A stretch of 64,000 bases of DNA, from the NCBI GenBank assembly GCA_026129545.1, contig JAHCHX010000001.1:3161501-3225500 (forward strand). Reading direction: 5' to 3'. Position numbers and translations under genes: made by a program. Of this stretch, positions 43,224-50,609 are shown piece by piece. Source of the stretch: Saprospiraceae bacterium (GTDB lineage: Bacteria > Bacteroidota > Bacteroidia > Chitinophagales > Saprospiraceae). The notes under the pieces are model-generated. The model was not told where the DNA came from. It worked only from the letters and a program-made list of their open reading frames with translations, and searched no databases. Each line of letters opens with the position of its first letter. Positions within the stretch are counted from its first letter, which is position 1.

Positions 43224-43258
43224 CAAAAAAAGCAACCGTAAATATCCAACCACCCACC

Positions 43259-44434
43259 ATGCAAGAAGCATATATTATTGCCGGATACCGCTCCGCAGTC
43301 GGCAAAGCTGGCAAAGGCGGATTCAAATCATATCGCCCTGACGACTTAGCCGTTGATGTTATCAACCACCTTTTAGCTTCCGCGCCTCAACTCGACCCCA
43401 AAATGGTGGACGACTGTATCGTGGGGTGCGCCAATCCAGAAGGTGAGCAGGGGCTTCAAATCGGTCGCCTCATTTCCGTTCGTGCACTTGGCAAGGATGT
43501 GCCGGGCATGACCGTCAATCGCTATTGCGCCTCAGGGCTCGAAACCATTAGCATTGCTGTGGCCAAAATCCGTGCAGGCATGGGTCATTGTTATGTGGCT
43601 GGCGGCACCGAGAGCATGTCATTCATCCCGATGACTGGCTACAAACTTGCCCCCAACTACAACATTGCCGCAAATACACCCGATTATTTGGTGGGCATGG
43701 GTCTTACTGCCGAAGCGGTGGCCAACAAGTGGAATATCAGCCGTGAGGATGCAGATGCTTTTTCCGTTCGCAGCCATCAGCGCGCTGCGGCTGCCATAGA
43801 TGCAGGCAAGTTTAAAGATGAAATCGTGCCGGTAAAAGTCACCGATGTTTGGGTAGAAAACGACAAGCGCAAAGAGTCGTTCCATGTTGTTGACACCGAC
43901 GAAGGGGTGCGTCGCGATACCTCTCTGGAAGGGCTTTCGAAACTTAGACCAGCATTTGCGAGCGACGGCAAAGTGACGGCAGGAAACTCCTCTCAAACCT
44001 CCGACGGTGCGGCATTTGTGCTGGTGATGTCGGAAGAACTGATGAAATCGTTGGGCTTAAAGCCAATTGCCCGTTTGGCCGCTTGCGCCGTGGCGGGAGT
44101 GGAGCCGCTCTACATGGGCATCGGCCCTTGCTCAGCTATCCCTAAGGCATTGAAGCAGTCAGGGATGAAACTCGACGATATTCAGGCAGTGGAGCTCAAC
44201 GAGGCTTTTGCCGCACAAGCCCTTGCAGTCATAAGAGAAGCGGGGCTGAATCCCGACATTGTCAACGTGAATGGAGGTGCTGTGGCACTTGGCCATCCAC
44301 TTGGCTGCACGGGAGCCAAGCTCACGGTGCAGATACTCAATGAAATGCGTCGAAGCAATCAAAAGTACGGCATGGTGACGGCATGTGTTGGCGGCGGTCA
44401 AGGCATAGCTGGCATTTTTGAAAGGTTGAACTAA
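43259..44434 (+). CDS. acetyl-CoA C-acyltransferase (thiolase)
   Basis: 391 residues, thiolase superfamily. The acyl-accepting Cys lies in [16 protein letters not shown] (about residue 90), the catalytic His in [15 protein letters not shown] and the second Cys in [11 protein letters not shown]. The early motif [19 protein letters not shown] and the loop [11 protein letters not shown] fit degradative thiolase I (beta-ketothiolase for fatty acid beta-oxidation), which releases acetyl-CoA. No fadB-type gene is adjacent, so it is either part of a split system or a stand-alone acetoacetyl-CoA enzyme. The start is ATG 43259. The pirin gene follows after 16 bases and may be co-transcribed. Confidence 0.93.
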   Translation: MQEAYIIAGYRSAVGKAGKGGFKSYRPDDLAVDVINHLLASAPQLDPKMVDDCIVGCANPEGEQGLQIGRLISVRALGKDVPGMTVNRYCASGLETISIAVAKIRAGMGHCYVAGGTESMSFIPMTGYKLAPNYNIAANTPDYLVGMGLTAEAVANKWNISREDADAFSVRSHQRAAAAIDAGKFKDEIVPVKVTDVWVENDKRKESFHVVDTDEGVRRDTSLEGLSKLRPAFASDGKVTAGNSSQTSDGAAFVLVMSEELMKSLGLKPIARLAACAVAGVEPLYMGIGPCSAIPKALKQSGMKLDDIQAVELNEAFAAQALAVIREAGLNPDIVNVNGGAVALGHPLGCTGAKLTVQILNEMRRSNQKYGMVTACVGGGQGIAGIFERLN

Positions 44435-44450
44435 TTCACACATCGTCATC

Positions 44451-45578
44451 ATGGATAATAGAAGAGGATTCTTGGCTAAACTTTCACTTGGCATCCTTTC
44501 CATATTGGGGCTGCCCATTAACGGCGGGACCAAAATACGCAACAACAAGAGCAGTTCTATGCTCAACCCAATTCTGGATGTTAAGCCAATGGGATTCAGC
44601 TGGGAAACACTTGACCCGTTCTTATTCTGCGTGCATCATGAGGACAAATTTCCGAAAGGCAACGAAGAAATGGGGCCTGCCGTCTCGTTGAAAGGGCGGT
44701 CGCTTGGTGATGATTTCATCATCAAGGATGGGTGGCGAATGTATCACGGAAAAAAAGTGCCGGGCTTTCCAGGACACCCGCACAGAGGGTTTGAGACCAT
44801 TACTGTGGTGCGCCAAGGCATGGTTGACCATGCTGATTCGATGGGAGCATCTGGCAGATATGGCGAAGGCGACGTGCAATGGATGACCGCCGGCAAAGGG
44901 GTTCAACATTCTGAAATGTTTCCTTTGTTGAAGACAGATGAGGAAAATCCAATGGAGCTTTTTCAAATCTGGCTCAACCTGCCCAAGAAAAACAAGATGG
45001 TGGAACCACATTTCAAAATGTTGTGGGGCAGCAAAATCCCCAAGCCCAAACATACCGACACCAGTGGCAAAACAACAGAAGTAGAGGTGATAGCAGGCAA
45101 TTTGCATGAGCATATCGCGCCCGCGCCACCGCCTGACTCTTGGGCTGCCGATGCCGCAAACGAGGTGGCCGTTTTCAATATCAAAATGGAAGTGGGAGCC
45201 ACGTTCACATTGCCAAAGGCCAGTGTGGGAATCAACCGTGCGCTCTATTTTTACATGGGCAATAACATTACATTGGCTGGTACCTCGATTGAAAAATACC
45301 ACTCTGTGGTGGTGAACGCCGCCGTGGACTTGAGCATCGCCAACACAGGCGACGACGAGGCGCGCATCCTCGTCCTGCAAGGCAAGCCCATTGGAGAAAC
45401 GGTGATTCAGTATGGACCATTCGTGATGAACACCAAAGAAGAAATCCAGCAAGCATTCGAAGACTACCATGCCACCAAGTTTGGAGGATGGCCGTGGAAA
45501 CGATACGACCAAGTACATGACCGTTCCGAAGGCAGGTTTGCCCGACATTCGGACGGCACATTTGAGCAGGGGGCTTGA
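44451..45578 (+). CDS. pirin family protein with Tat-type signal
   Basis: 375 residues. The cupin core has the pirin signature HPHRGFETITVV with iron-binding His, plus GDVQWMTAGKGVQHSE; the C-terminal half holds LYFYMGNNITL and FVMNTKEEIQQAFEDYHA, all typical. Unusual is the N-terminus: DNRRGFLAKLSLGILSILGL, a twin-arginine signal pattern (RRGFLAK) before a hydrophobic stretch, whereas most bacterial pirins are cytoplasmic. So it is probably exported folded with its metal. Some pirins oxidise quercetin-like flavonoids, others act as regulators; here the job is unknown. It follows the thiolase gene by 16 bases. Confidence 0.88.
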   Translation: MDNRRGFLAKLSLGILSILGLPINGGTKIRNNKSSSMLNPILDVKPMGFSWETLDPFLFCVHHEDKFPKGNEEMGPAVSLKGRSLGDDFIIKDGWRMYHGKKVPGFPGHPHRGFETITVVRQGMVDHADSMGASGRYGEGDVQWMTAGKGVQHSEMFPLLKTDEENPMELFQIWLNLPKKNKMVEPHFKMLWGSKIPKPKHTDTSGKTTEVEVIAGNLHEHIAPAPPPDSWAADAANEVAVFNIKMEVGATFTLPKASVGINRALYFYMGNNITLAGTSIEKYHSVVVNAAVDLSIANTGDDEARILVLQGKPIGETVIQYGPFVMNTKEEIQQAFEDYHATKFGGWPWKRYDQVHDRSEGRFARHSDGTFEQGA

Positions 45579-45721
45579 TAGACATTGAGGGAAGGGGGGG
45601 CTTGCAGCCAATGTTTTGTACCAATATATTTAGGTTGCACATCCCCTTTTCCATTCTATTCTTTAAACGAAACCACCCACTCATGCGTTTTATGCCTGTT
45701 TTTTGAACAAGCAGCGACGCA

Positions 45722-46831
45722 ATGGCAAAGCAAACCACCTCCTCCATCATCGGCAGTTTTCGTTCCATCACCTTGACACGGGTGGTTCGTGTTTTTTCCC
45801 CTCTTACGCCTTTGTTGTTTAGGGGTATTTTTGCCACAGCGCAAGACACACCTTATCCCGGCCAGCCGCTTACCGGGCCGGGTGGAGCGGAATACATCCA
45901 TTCATCTGTAGCATTTTTTGATGCCGCTGCGGAAGCAGACGGCTACTGGCTTTTTGAGCCAGCCAACCCCAAACCAGACTCGGCAGAGGTGGTTGTGTTT
46001 CTGCATGGCTATGGCGCATACAATCCGATGGCTTACGGAAAATGGATAAAACATCTGGTGGCTAAGGGCAACATCGTGATATATCCGCGCTATCAGAAGA
46101 ACCTTATGTGGCCTCGGCCAGAGGCCTTTCCTCAAAATGCGGCCATTGGCATCCGTAGAGCATTGGCTGAATTGCAGAAAGAAGAGCGCGTGAAACCGAA
46201 AACGGAAAAAGTGGCCTACATCGGCCACTCTTATGGCGGGGTCATTGCGGCCAATTTGGGCGTGAACTGGCAAAAATATGACATACCAAAACCCGCCTCC
46301 ATGCTTCTTTGCGAGCCGGGGTCAGGGCCATTCAAAGGCGCTCGCTTGTCGGATTATTCAGCCTTGTCGGACGATTTGCAAATGGTAGTGGTGGTGGGTG
46401 AGGATGACTATGTGGTGGGCGATGAGTTTGGCCGTCTTGTTTTTCATTCGGCTATCAATACTCCTCAACGCAACCTCGTCATCCAACGTCGCAGCACCGA
46501 CGGTCGCCGGTGGATAAGCGCCTCCCATTCAGAGCCTTATTGCTACGACCTCGATTTTGATACGGGCGTGCGCAATTACACCTCTAAAAGAGTACTCTAT
46601 ACCTCTCGCCTCAACGAAGTAGATTTCAATTGTTATTGGAAATTTGCCGATGCGCTCATGGAATCCACCCGCAACGGCTGCTACACCGAACTGGCTTTGG
46701 GCAATACTCCTGACCAACGTTGGCTGGGTTGCTGGCCCAATGGAAAACCTATGCGAGAGTTGGAGGTTTTGTTGCCCGGGGGTGTTGAAAGTGAAACCGC
46801 GATGCCCCATTCCATACCTTTGGACAGATGA
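45722..46831 (+). CDS. exported alpha/beta hydrolase
   Basis: 369 residues. The N-terminus (1-42) is a basic stretch and moderate hydrophobic segment ending IFATAQDTPYPGQ, suggesting a signal peptide, although long. The hydrolase domain has the oxyanion strand VVVFLHGYGAYNPMAYG, the nucleophile elbow GHSYGGVIAANLG and, toward the end, the acid/His regions (VVGEDDYVVGDEF, ISASHSEPYCYD). It looks like a dienelactone hydrolase- or esterase-like enzyme acting outside the cytoplasm; substrate unknown. The ATG at 45722 is the only plausible start. The next gene, a sorbosone-dehydrogenase-like lipoprotein, starts 80 bases after. Confidence 0.82.
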   Translation: MAKQTTSSIIGSFRSITLTRVVRVFSPLTPLLFRGIFATAQDTPYPGQPLTGPGGAEYIHSSVAFFDAAAEADGYWLFEPANPKPDSAEVVVFLHGYGAYNPMAYGKWIKHLVAKGNIVIYPRYQKNLMWPRPEAFPQNAAIGIRRALAELQKEERVKPKTEKVAYIGHSYGGVIAANLGVNWQKYDIPKPASMLLCEPGSGPFKGARLSDYSALSDDLQMVVVVGEDDYVVGDEFGRLVFHSAINTPQRNLVIQRRSTDGRRWISASHSEPYCYDLDFDTGVRNYTSKRVLYTSRLNEVDFNCYWKFADALMESTRNGCYTELALGNTPDQRWLGCWPNGKPMRELEVLLPGGVESETAMPHSIPLDR

Positions 46832-46911
46832 CGTGTGTTAGTCTCCCTTCTCACACGCATGAAAAATCTTGGAGAATCAAGGTATAAATGCCCTATTTTT
46901 CCGCAAAAAAT

Positions 46912-48081
46912 ATGCGCTACTCGATTTTTGCTTTGCTTCTTTGGCTTTCCTGCACGGCCTCTTCACCCAAAAAGACGGAGACTGCCAGCTCAGCCTCAGT
47001 TGCTTCTAAACCAAGTCCCGTATACACAGGCAAGTTGCCTATCGAAAAAATCAAATTGCCACCGGGATTTAAGATAGGCGTGTATGCCGAAAATCTTGCC
47101 AACGCTCGTTCCCTATGTCTTAGCCCCAGCGGTACGCTTTTCGTTAGCACTCGCGAAAAAGGCAATGTATATGCCTTGCGCGACACCAATGGTGATTATG
47201 TGGCCGACCTCTACTACACGCTCGCGTCGGGTCTTCGGATGCCCAATGGCGTGGCCTTTCGCAACGGCAGCCTATTTGTCGCGGAAATCAGTCGTATCCT
47301 GCGTTTCGACGACATTGAAAACCAGTTGGCCAATCCGCCCAAACCCATTGTGGTTTTTGATAAATATCCTACCGATGAGCATCATGGTTGGAAGTATATC
47401 GCTTTTGGCCCCGACGACAAACTTTATGTGCCAGTAGGTGCTCCTTGCAACATTTGCGAGCCTCAAAACCCGATATACTGCACCATTACTCGACTTGACG
47501 TGGATAACCCCCGCGAGCCAGAAATCGTGCAGCGCGGCATTCGCAACACCGTAGGCTTCACATGGCATCCACTCACGAAAGAGCTGTGGTTCACGGATAA
47601 TGGCCGCGATTGGCTCGGCGATGATTTGCCCGCTTGCGAGCTCAATCACGCTCCCCAACCCGGTATGCACTTTGGATATCCCTATTGTCATCAAGGAGAT
47701 TTGAAAGACCCCAAATTTGGGGACAAACGCCCTTGCTCCAACTTCACGGCACCGACCCAAAATCTCGGCGCACACGTTGCGCCATTAGGTTTGGAAATTT
47801 ATGCGGGCAACAATTTCCCTGAAACATATCGCCACCAAGTCTTTATTGCCGAACATGGTTCGTGGAACCGAAGCAAAAAAAGTGGCTATCAAATCAGTTT
47901 GGTAAAACTGGACACCAATGGCAAAAGCCTAGGCTACGAACCTTTTGCGAGTGGGTGGCTACAGCCCGACGAATCTGTATGGGGCCGCCCAGTGGATTTG
48001 GAGCACTTGCCTGATGGCTCTTTGCTCATATCGGACGACTACGGAGACGCGGTGTACAGGATATGGTACGAAGGGCAATGA
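46912..48081 (+). CDS. lipoprotein of the PQQ glucose/sorbosone dehydrogenase family
   Basis: 389 residues with a lipoprotein signal (IFALLLWLSC; Cys near residue 14). The body is a six-bladed propeller of the soluble glucose/sorbosone dehydrogenase type: LPPGFKIGVYAENLANARSL, VSTREKGNVYALRD, LASGLRMPNGVAF, HHGWKYIAFGPDDKLYV, FTDNGRDWLGDDLP and IAEHGSWNRSKKSGY. Members oxidise sugars using PQQ, or have lost that function. Conserved residues for PQQ/calcium cannot be proven from sequence alone. Start at the second ATG (46912), which opens directly at the signal. The adaptor gene follows after 51 bases with its own -7 element. Confidence 0.88.
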   Translation: MRYSIFALLLWLSCTASSPKKTETASSASVASKPSPVYTGKLPIEKIKLPPGFKIGVYAENLANARSLCLSPSGTLFVSTREKGNVYALRDTNGDYVADLYYTLASGLRMPNGVAFRNGSLFVAEISRILRFDDIENQLANPPKPIVVFDKYPTDEHHGWKYIAFGPDDKLYVPVGAPCNICEPQNPIYCTITRLDVDNPREPEIVQRGIRNTVGFTWHPLTKELWFTDNGRDWLGDDLPACELNHAPQPGMHFGYPYCHQGDLKDPKFGDKRPCSNFTAPTQNLGAHVAPLGLEIYAGNNFPETYRHQVFIAEHGSWNRSKKSGYQISLVKLDTNGKSLGYEPFASGWLQPDESVWGRPVDLEHLPDGSLLISDDYGDAVYRIWYEGQ

Positions 48082-48087
48082 TTTGTT

Positions 48088-48095
48088 TAGCTTTG
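48088..48095 (+). promoter_or_regulatory. -7 element (TAGCTTTG) for the efflux adaptor gene
   Basis: TAGCTTTG ending 37 bases before the GTG start at 48133. Confidence 0.5.
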
Positions 48096-48132
48096 CGCCG
48101 AATTTTTCCAAAAGCCAACATCCACTCATATT

Positions 48133-49200
48133 GTGCGCAACCGTATCTACCTCTGGCTTTTCTTGTTCTTATGCGCCGCTTTTGTCGCATGGAAGCTTTA
48201 TTTCAATAAAAAAGAACTCGCTGCCGAGACCGAGCTTGGCAAGGTGAGCAGAGCTTATGTGCCAGTTGAAATTGTGGAGGCAAAGCTGGAGACACTCGCC
48301 AATCGCCTTGAAGCGCAAGGCATATTTTTGCCAGCAAAAGAAATGTTTGTTATTTCTGAAACAGCAGGTCGTGTGTTGGAAGTGTACAGAAACAAAGGAG
48401 AGTGGGTCAACGAGGGCGACCTGATAGCAAAAGTGGATGATGAACTGTTGCGTACCGAGCTAGAGGCCACACAGGCCAACCTCGCCAAACTCTACAAAGA
48501 CCGCGAGCGCCTGACCAATCTCATAGAAGGCGAAGCTGCCCCGAGAAACAAAATCGAGGACGTGTCGCTAGGCATCTTGGCTGCCGAAGCCAAAGAAAAA
48601 GGCTTGAAAAAACAAATTGCCAACACAAGCATAAAGGCTCCTATGACGGGCACCATGGGGCTACGCTTCATTGAGCGAGGAAGCGTCATTGGGCCGGGCA
48701 TTCAGGTGGCACAAATAACGAACTTGGAGAAACTTTTTCTCATGGTAAAAGTGACCGAGCGCGATGTTTTGAAAGTGCGCAAGGGCCAGTCGGTCATCGT
48801 GTCCCCCGATGTTTATCCCGGGCTTTCTATTCCCGGAAAGGTGACGAATATCGGTCTTCGAGCTGACAATGCTTTTACGTATGATGTTGAGATAGAGGTG
48901 ATTAATCCAACAAAGAGCCCTCTACGCGCAGGTATGCACGGCATGGCTAAATTTACTTTCGACACCAATCGCCAAGGGCTGACGCTACCTCGCAAAGCCA
49001 TTGCTGGCAGCTTGCAAGATGCCAAAGTATATGTGGTACACGACTCCATTCTGGCTGAGCTCCGCTCTGTGACCCTTGGCGGAGTCTTTGACGAAAAAGT
49101 TGAAGTAACCGCCGGGCTTCAACCCGGTGAGCAAGTCGTCGTGTCAGGGCAAATGAACCTTTCTGACAGGGCAAGGGTGCAAGTGGTGATACCCAATTGA
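48133..49200 (+). CDS. membrane-fusion (HlyD/MdtA-type) efflux adaptor
   Basis: 355 residues. After an N-terminal anchor helix (YLWLFLFLCAAFVAWKLYF) come the biotinyl-lipoyl-like halves (EMFVISETAGRVLEVYRNKG, WVNEGDLIAKVDDELL and later IKAPMTGTMGLRFIERG), the coiled-coil hairpin (about 100-165), a beta-barrel (FLMVKVTERDVLKVRKGQ) and the membrane-proximal domain. It should join an inner-membrane RND or ABC pump to an outer-membrane channel. No pump or TolC-like gene lies within the window, so its partner is elsewhere. Start is GTG at 48133, 37 bases after a -7 element. Confidence 0.9.
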   Translation: MRNRIYLWLFLFLCAAFVAWKLYFNKKELAAETELGKVSRAYVPVEIVEAKLETLANRLEAQGIFLPAKEMFVISETAGRVLEVYRNKGEWVNEGDLIAKVDDELLRTELEATQANLAKLYKDRERLTNLIEGEAAPRNKIEDVSLGILAAEAKEKGLKKQIANTSIKAPMTGTMGLRFIERGSVIGPGIQVAQITNLEKLFLMVKVTERDVLKVRKGQSVIVSPDVYPGLSIPGKVTNIGLRADNAFTYDVEIEVINPTKSPLRAGMHGMAKFTFDTNRQGLTLPRKAIAGSLQDAKVYVVHDSILAELRSVTLGGVFDEKVEVTAGLQPGEQVVVSGQMNLSDRARVQVVIPN

Positions 49201-49303
49201 TAATCAGATATGTTTTGTATTTACCAAGATTGTGGAACAATATCCGAATAGGTTATTACATTTGTTCCCGAACAGTCTTTTTTACAAAACAAACTTTTAT
49301 CAA

Positions 49304-50497
49304 ATGCCCACAACTTCACATTACACTGTCGCTCCCGGCGACACGCTCTATGGAATTGCCCGCCGATTTGGCATGGATGTCAATGACTTGATGTCGCTAA
49401 ACGGCCTCTCCTCAAGCAATCTCAGCGTTGGCCAGACACTTCAAGTTTATGCCGAAAGCGGAGGCCAAGAGTCATTCGTCCCGCCCACCCCACCCCCACC
49501 ACCAAGCCCGCCGTCGTGGGGAGGAGGTAGTTCGTCCGGTAGTTCATGGGGTAGCGGTGGGGGATATGCCGCCGCCCGCCAGCAATTTGGAGTTCAGATA
49601 CGCCCCGACGCGGGGTTCAATCGCTATACATTGACAGTACCCTTACTCAGTGGTGGCACCGTGACGGCCAATATGCGCGACAATCTGACCAATTCAAGCC
49701 ATTTGGTTTACCCACAAGGAATCATGTACGCGGGCCAATCGAATATTGAGGTAGATTTATACTCTATCCAGTCGGTCGGTCTCAATCCTCAGACCGCTCG
49801 TGCGCTTCAATATGTATCCACGCACGAAGGAAAATTCGATGCCATCAACAGTTACGACCGCGCCATTTTTTCTTATGGGTTTATCCAGTTTGTGGGCGCT
49901 TCAGCGCATGGGGCAAGTCTAAATCAAGTGTTGGCGAGCATGAAGTCCAACGCTCCAAGCCTTTTCGACAAAGTGTTCCAAAGCGTTGGCATCGGCGTTT
50001 CTGGAAATGTGGTCACGGTGGTTGACGACCAAGGAAACACGCTTCAGGGGGACCCAGCTTGGCTTTACATCCAGCAGACCGTGCCACTTTATGGGGCGTT
50101 CATTCAAGCGGGATTCGAGCCTGCCCTCGTGTTGGAGCAGCTCCGTATGGCCAACACACTTTATGTGCAACCAACCCTTAATGCCCGACTTGACCTCAAT
50201 ATTGCGGGTGCTTCCATGGCTGTCACACTCAAAGATATTTTCACATCGGAGGCTTTCCAGACCATCGCTATCGCCATCGGTATCAATCAAGGGGTGGGTG
50301 GCATGAGCCGCAATGTGGTGGCTCCCGCAACCTCTCAGGTAGCTATGCAGACGGGTGTGCCCGATTTGCGACAGATTGACGAGCGAATGGTGGCCGAGAC
50401 AATTGCATACAATGCCACGGATGAGCGGATACGCAGCCGAGCGCAAGGCGTATTGGATTCGGGATTGAGCTTTGCCAAGGCGGGTGGATGGAGCTAG
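49304..50497 (+). CDS. LysM protein with low-complexity linker and lysozyme-like region, no signal peptide
   Basis: 397 residues from the ATG at 49304. A single LysM domain occupies residues 5-50 (HYTVAPGDTLYGIARRFGMD, LSVGQTLQVYAE). A Pro- then Gly/Ser-rich linker follows (PPTPPPPPSPPSWGGG, SSGSSWGSGGG). The C-terminal 300 residues include HEGKFDAINSYDRAIFSYGF and IQFVGASAHGASLNQVLASM, where E (in HEGKF) and the FIQF stretch resemble lysozyme-like peptidoglycan or chitosan hydrolases; this is a pattern impression. No Sec signal is visible, so it may act inside the cell, leave by a non-classical route or be a contractile-machine component. The gene is followed by a hairpin at 50518. Confidence 0.7.
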   Translation: MPTTSHYTVAPGDTLYGIARRFGMDVNDLMSLNGLSSSNLSVGQTLQVYAESGGQESFVPPTPPPPPSPPSWGGGSSSGSSWGSGGGYAAARQQFGVQIRPDAGFNRYTLTVPLLSGGTVTANMRDNLTNSSHLVYPQGIMYAGQSNIEVDLYSIQSVGLNPQTARALQYVSTHEGKFDAINSYDRAIFSYGFIQFVGASAHGASLNQVLASMKSNAPSLFDKVFQSVGIGVSGNVVTVVDDQGNTLQGDPAWLYIQQTVPLYGAFIQAGFEPALVLEQLRMANTLYVQPTLNARLDLNIAGASMAVTLKDIFTSEAFQTIAIAIGINQGVGGMSRNVVAPATSQVAMQTGVPDLRQIDERMVAETIAYNATDERIRSRAQGVLDSGLSFAKAGGWS

Positions 50498-50517
50498 TGT
50501 AAGCTCTGGTGTTCTAA

Positions 50518-50559
50518 GTAGGGAAATCGGCAAATGACTGTCCGATTTCCCTACCTTTG
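50518..50559 (+). promoter_or_regulatory. 13-bp perfect inverted repeat overlapping the ftsK -7 element (TACCTTTG)
   Basis: GTAGGGAAATCGG (50518-50530) and its exact complement (50542-50554) flank an 11-base loop, 20 bases after the LysM gene stop. The right arm shares TAC with the -7 element TACCTTTG at 50552-50559, 50 bases before the ftsK start. It can act as a terminator stem for the LysM gene (no T-run follows) or as an operator on the ftsK promoter. Confidence 0.55.
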
Positions 50560-50609
50560 CACCAAAGCACAGCACTTCCACCCACTCGACCGAACCCGAA
50601 ATACACGGC

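Noticed and set aside
44622..45611. A 329-codon open frame on the minus strand
   Set aside because: Fully antisense to the pirin gene, which has clear family motifs; the minus-strand product has a Cys/His-rich low-sense composition typical of shadow frames.
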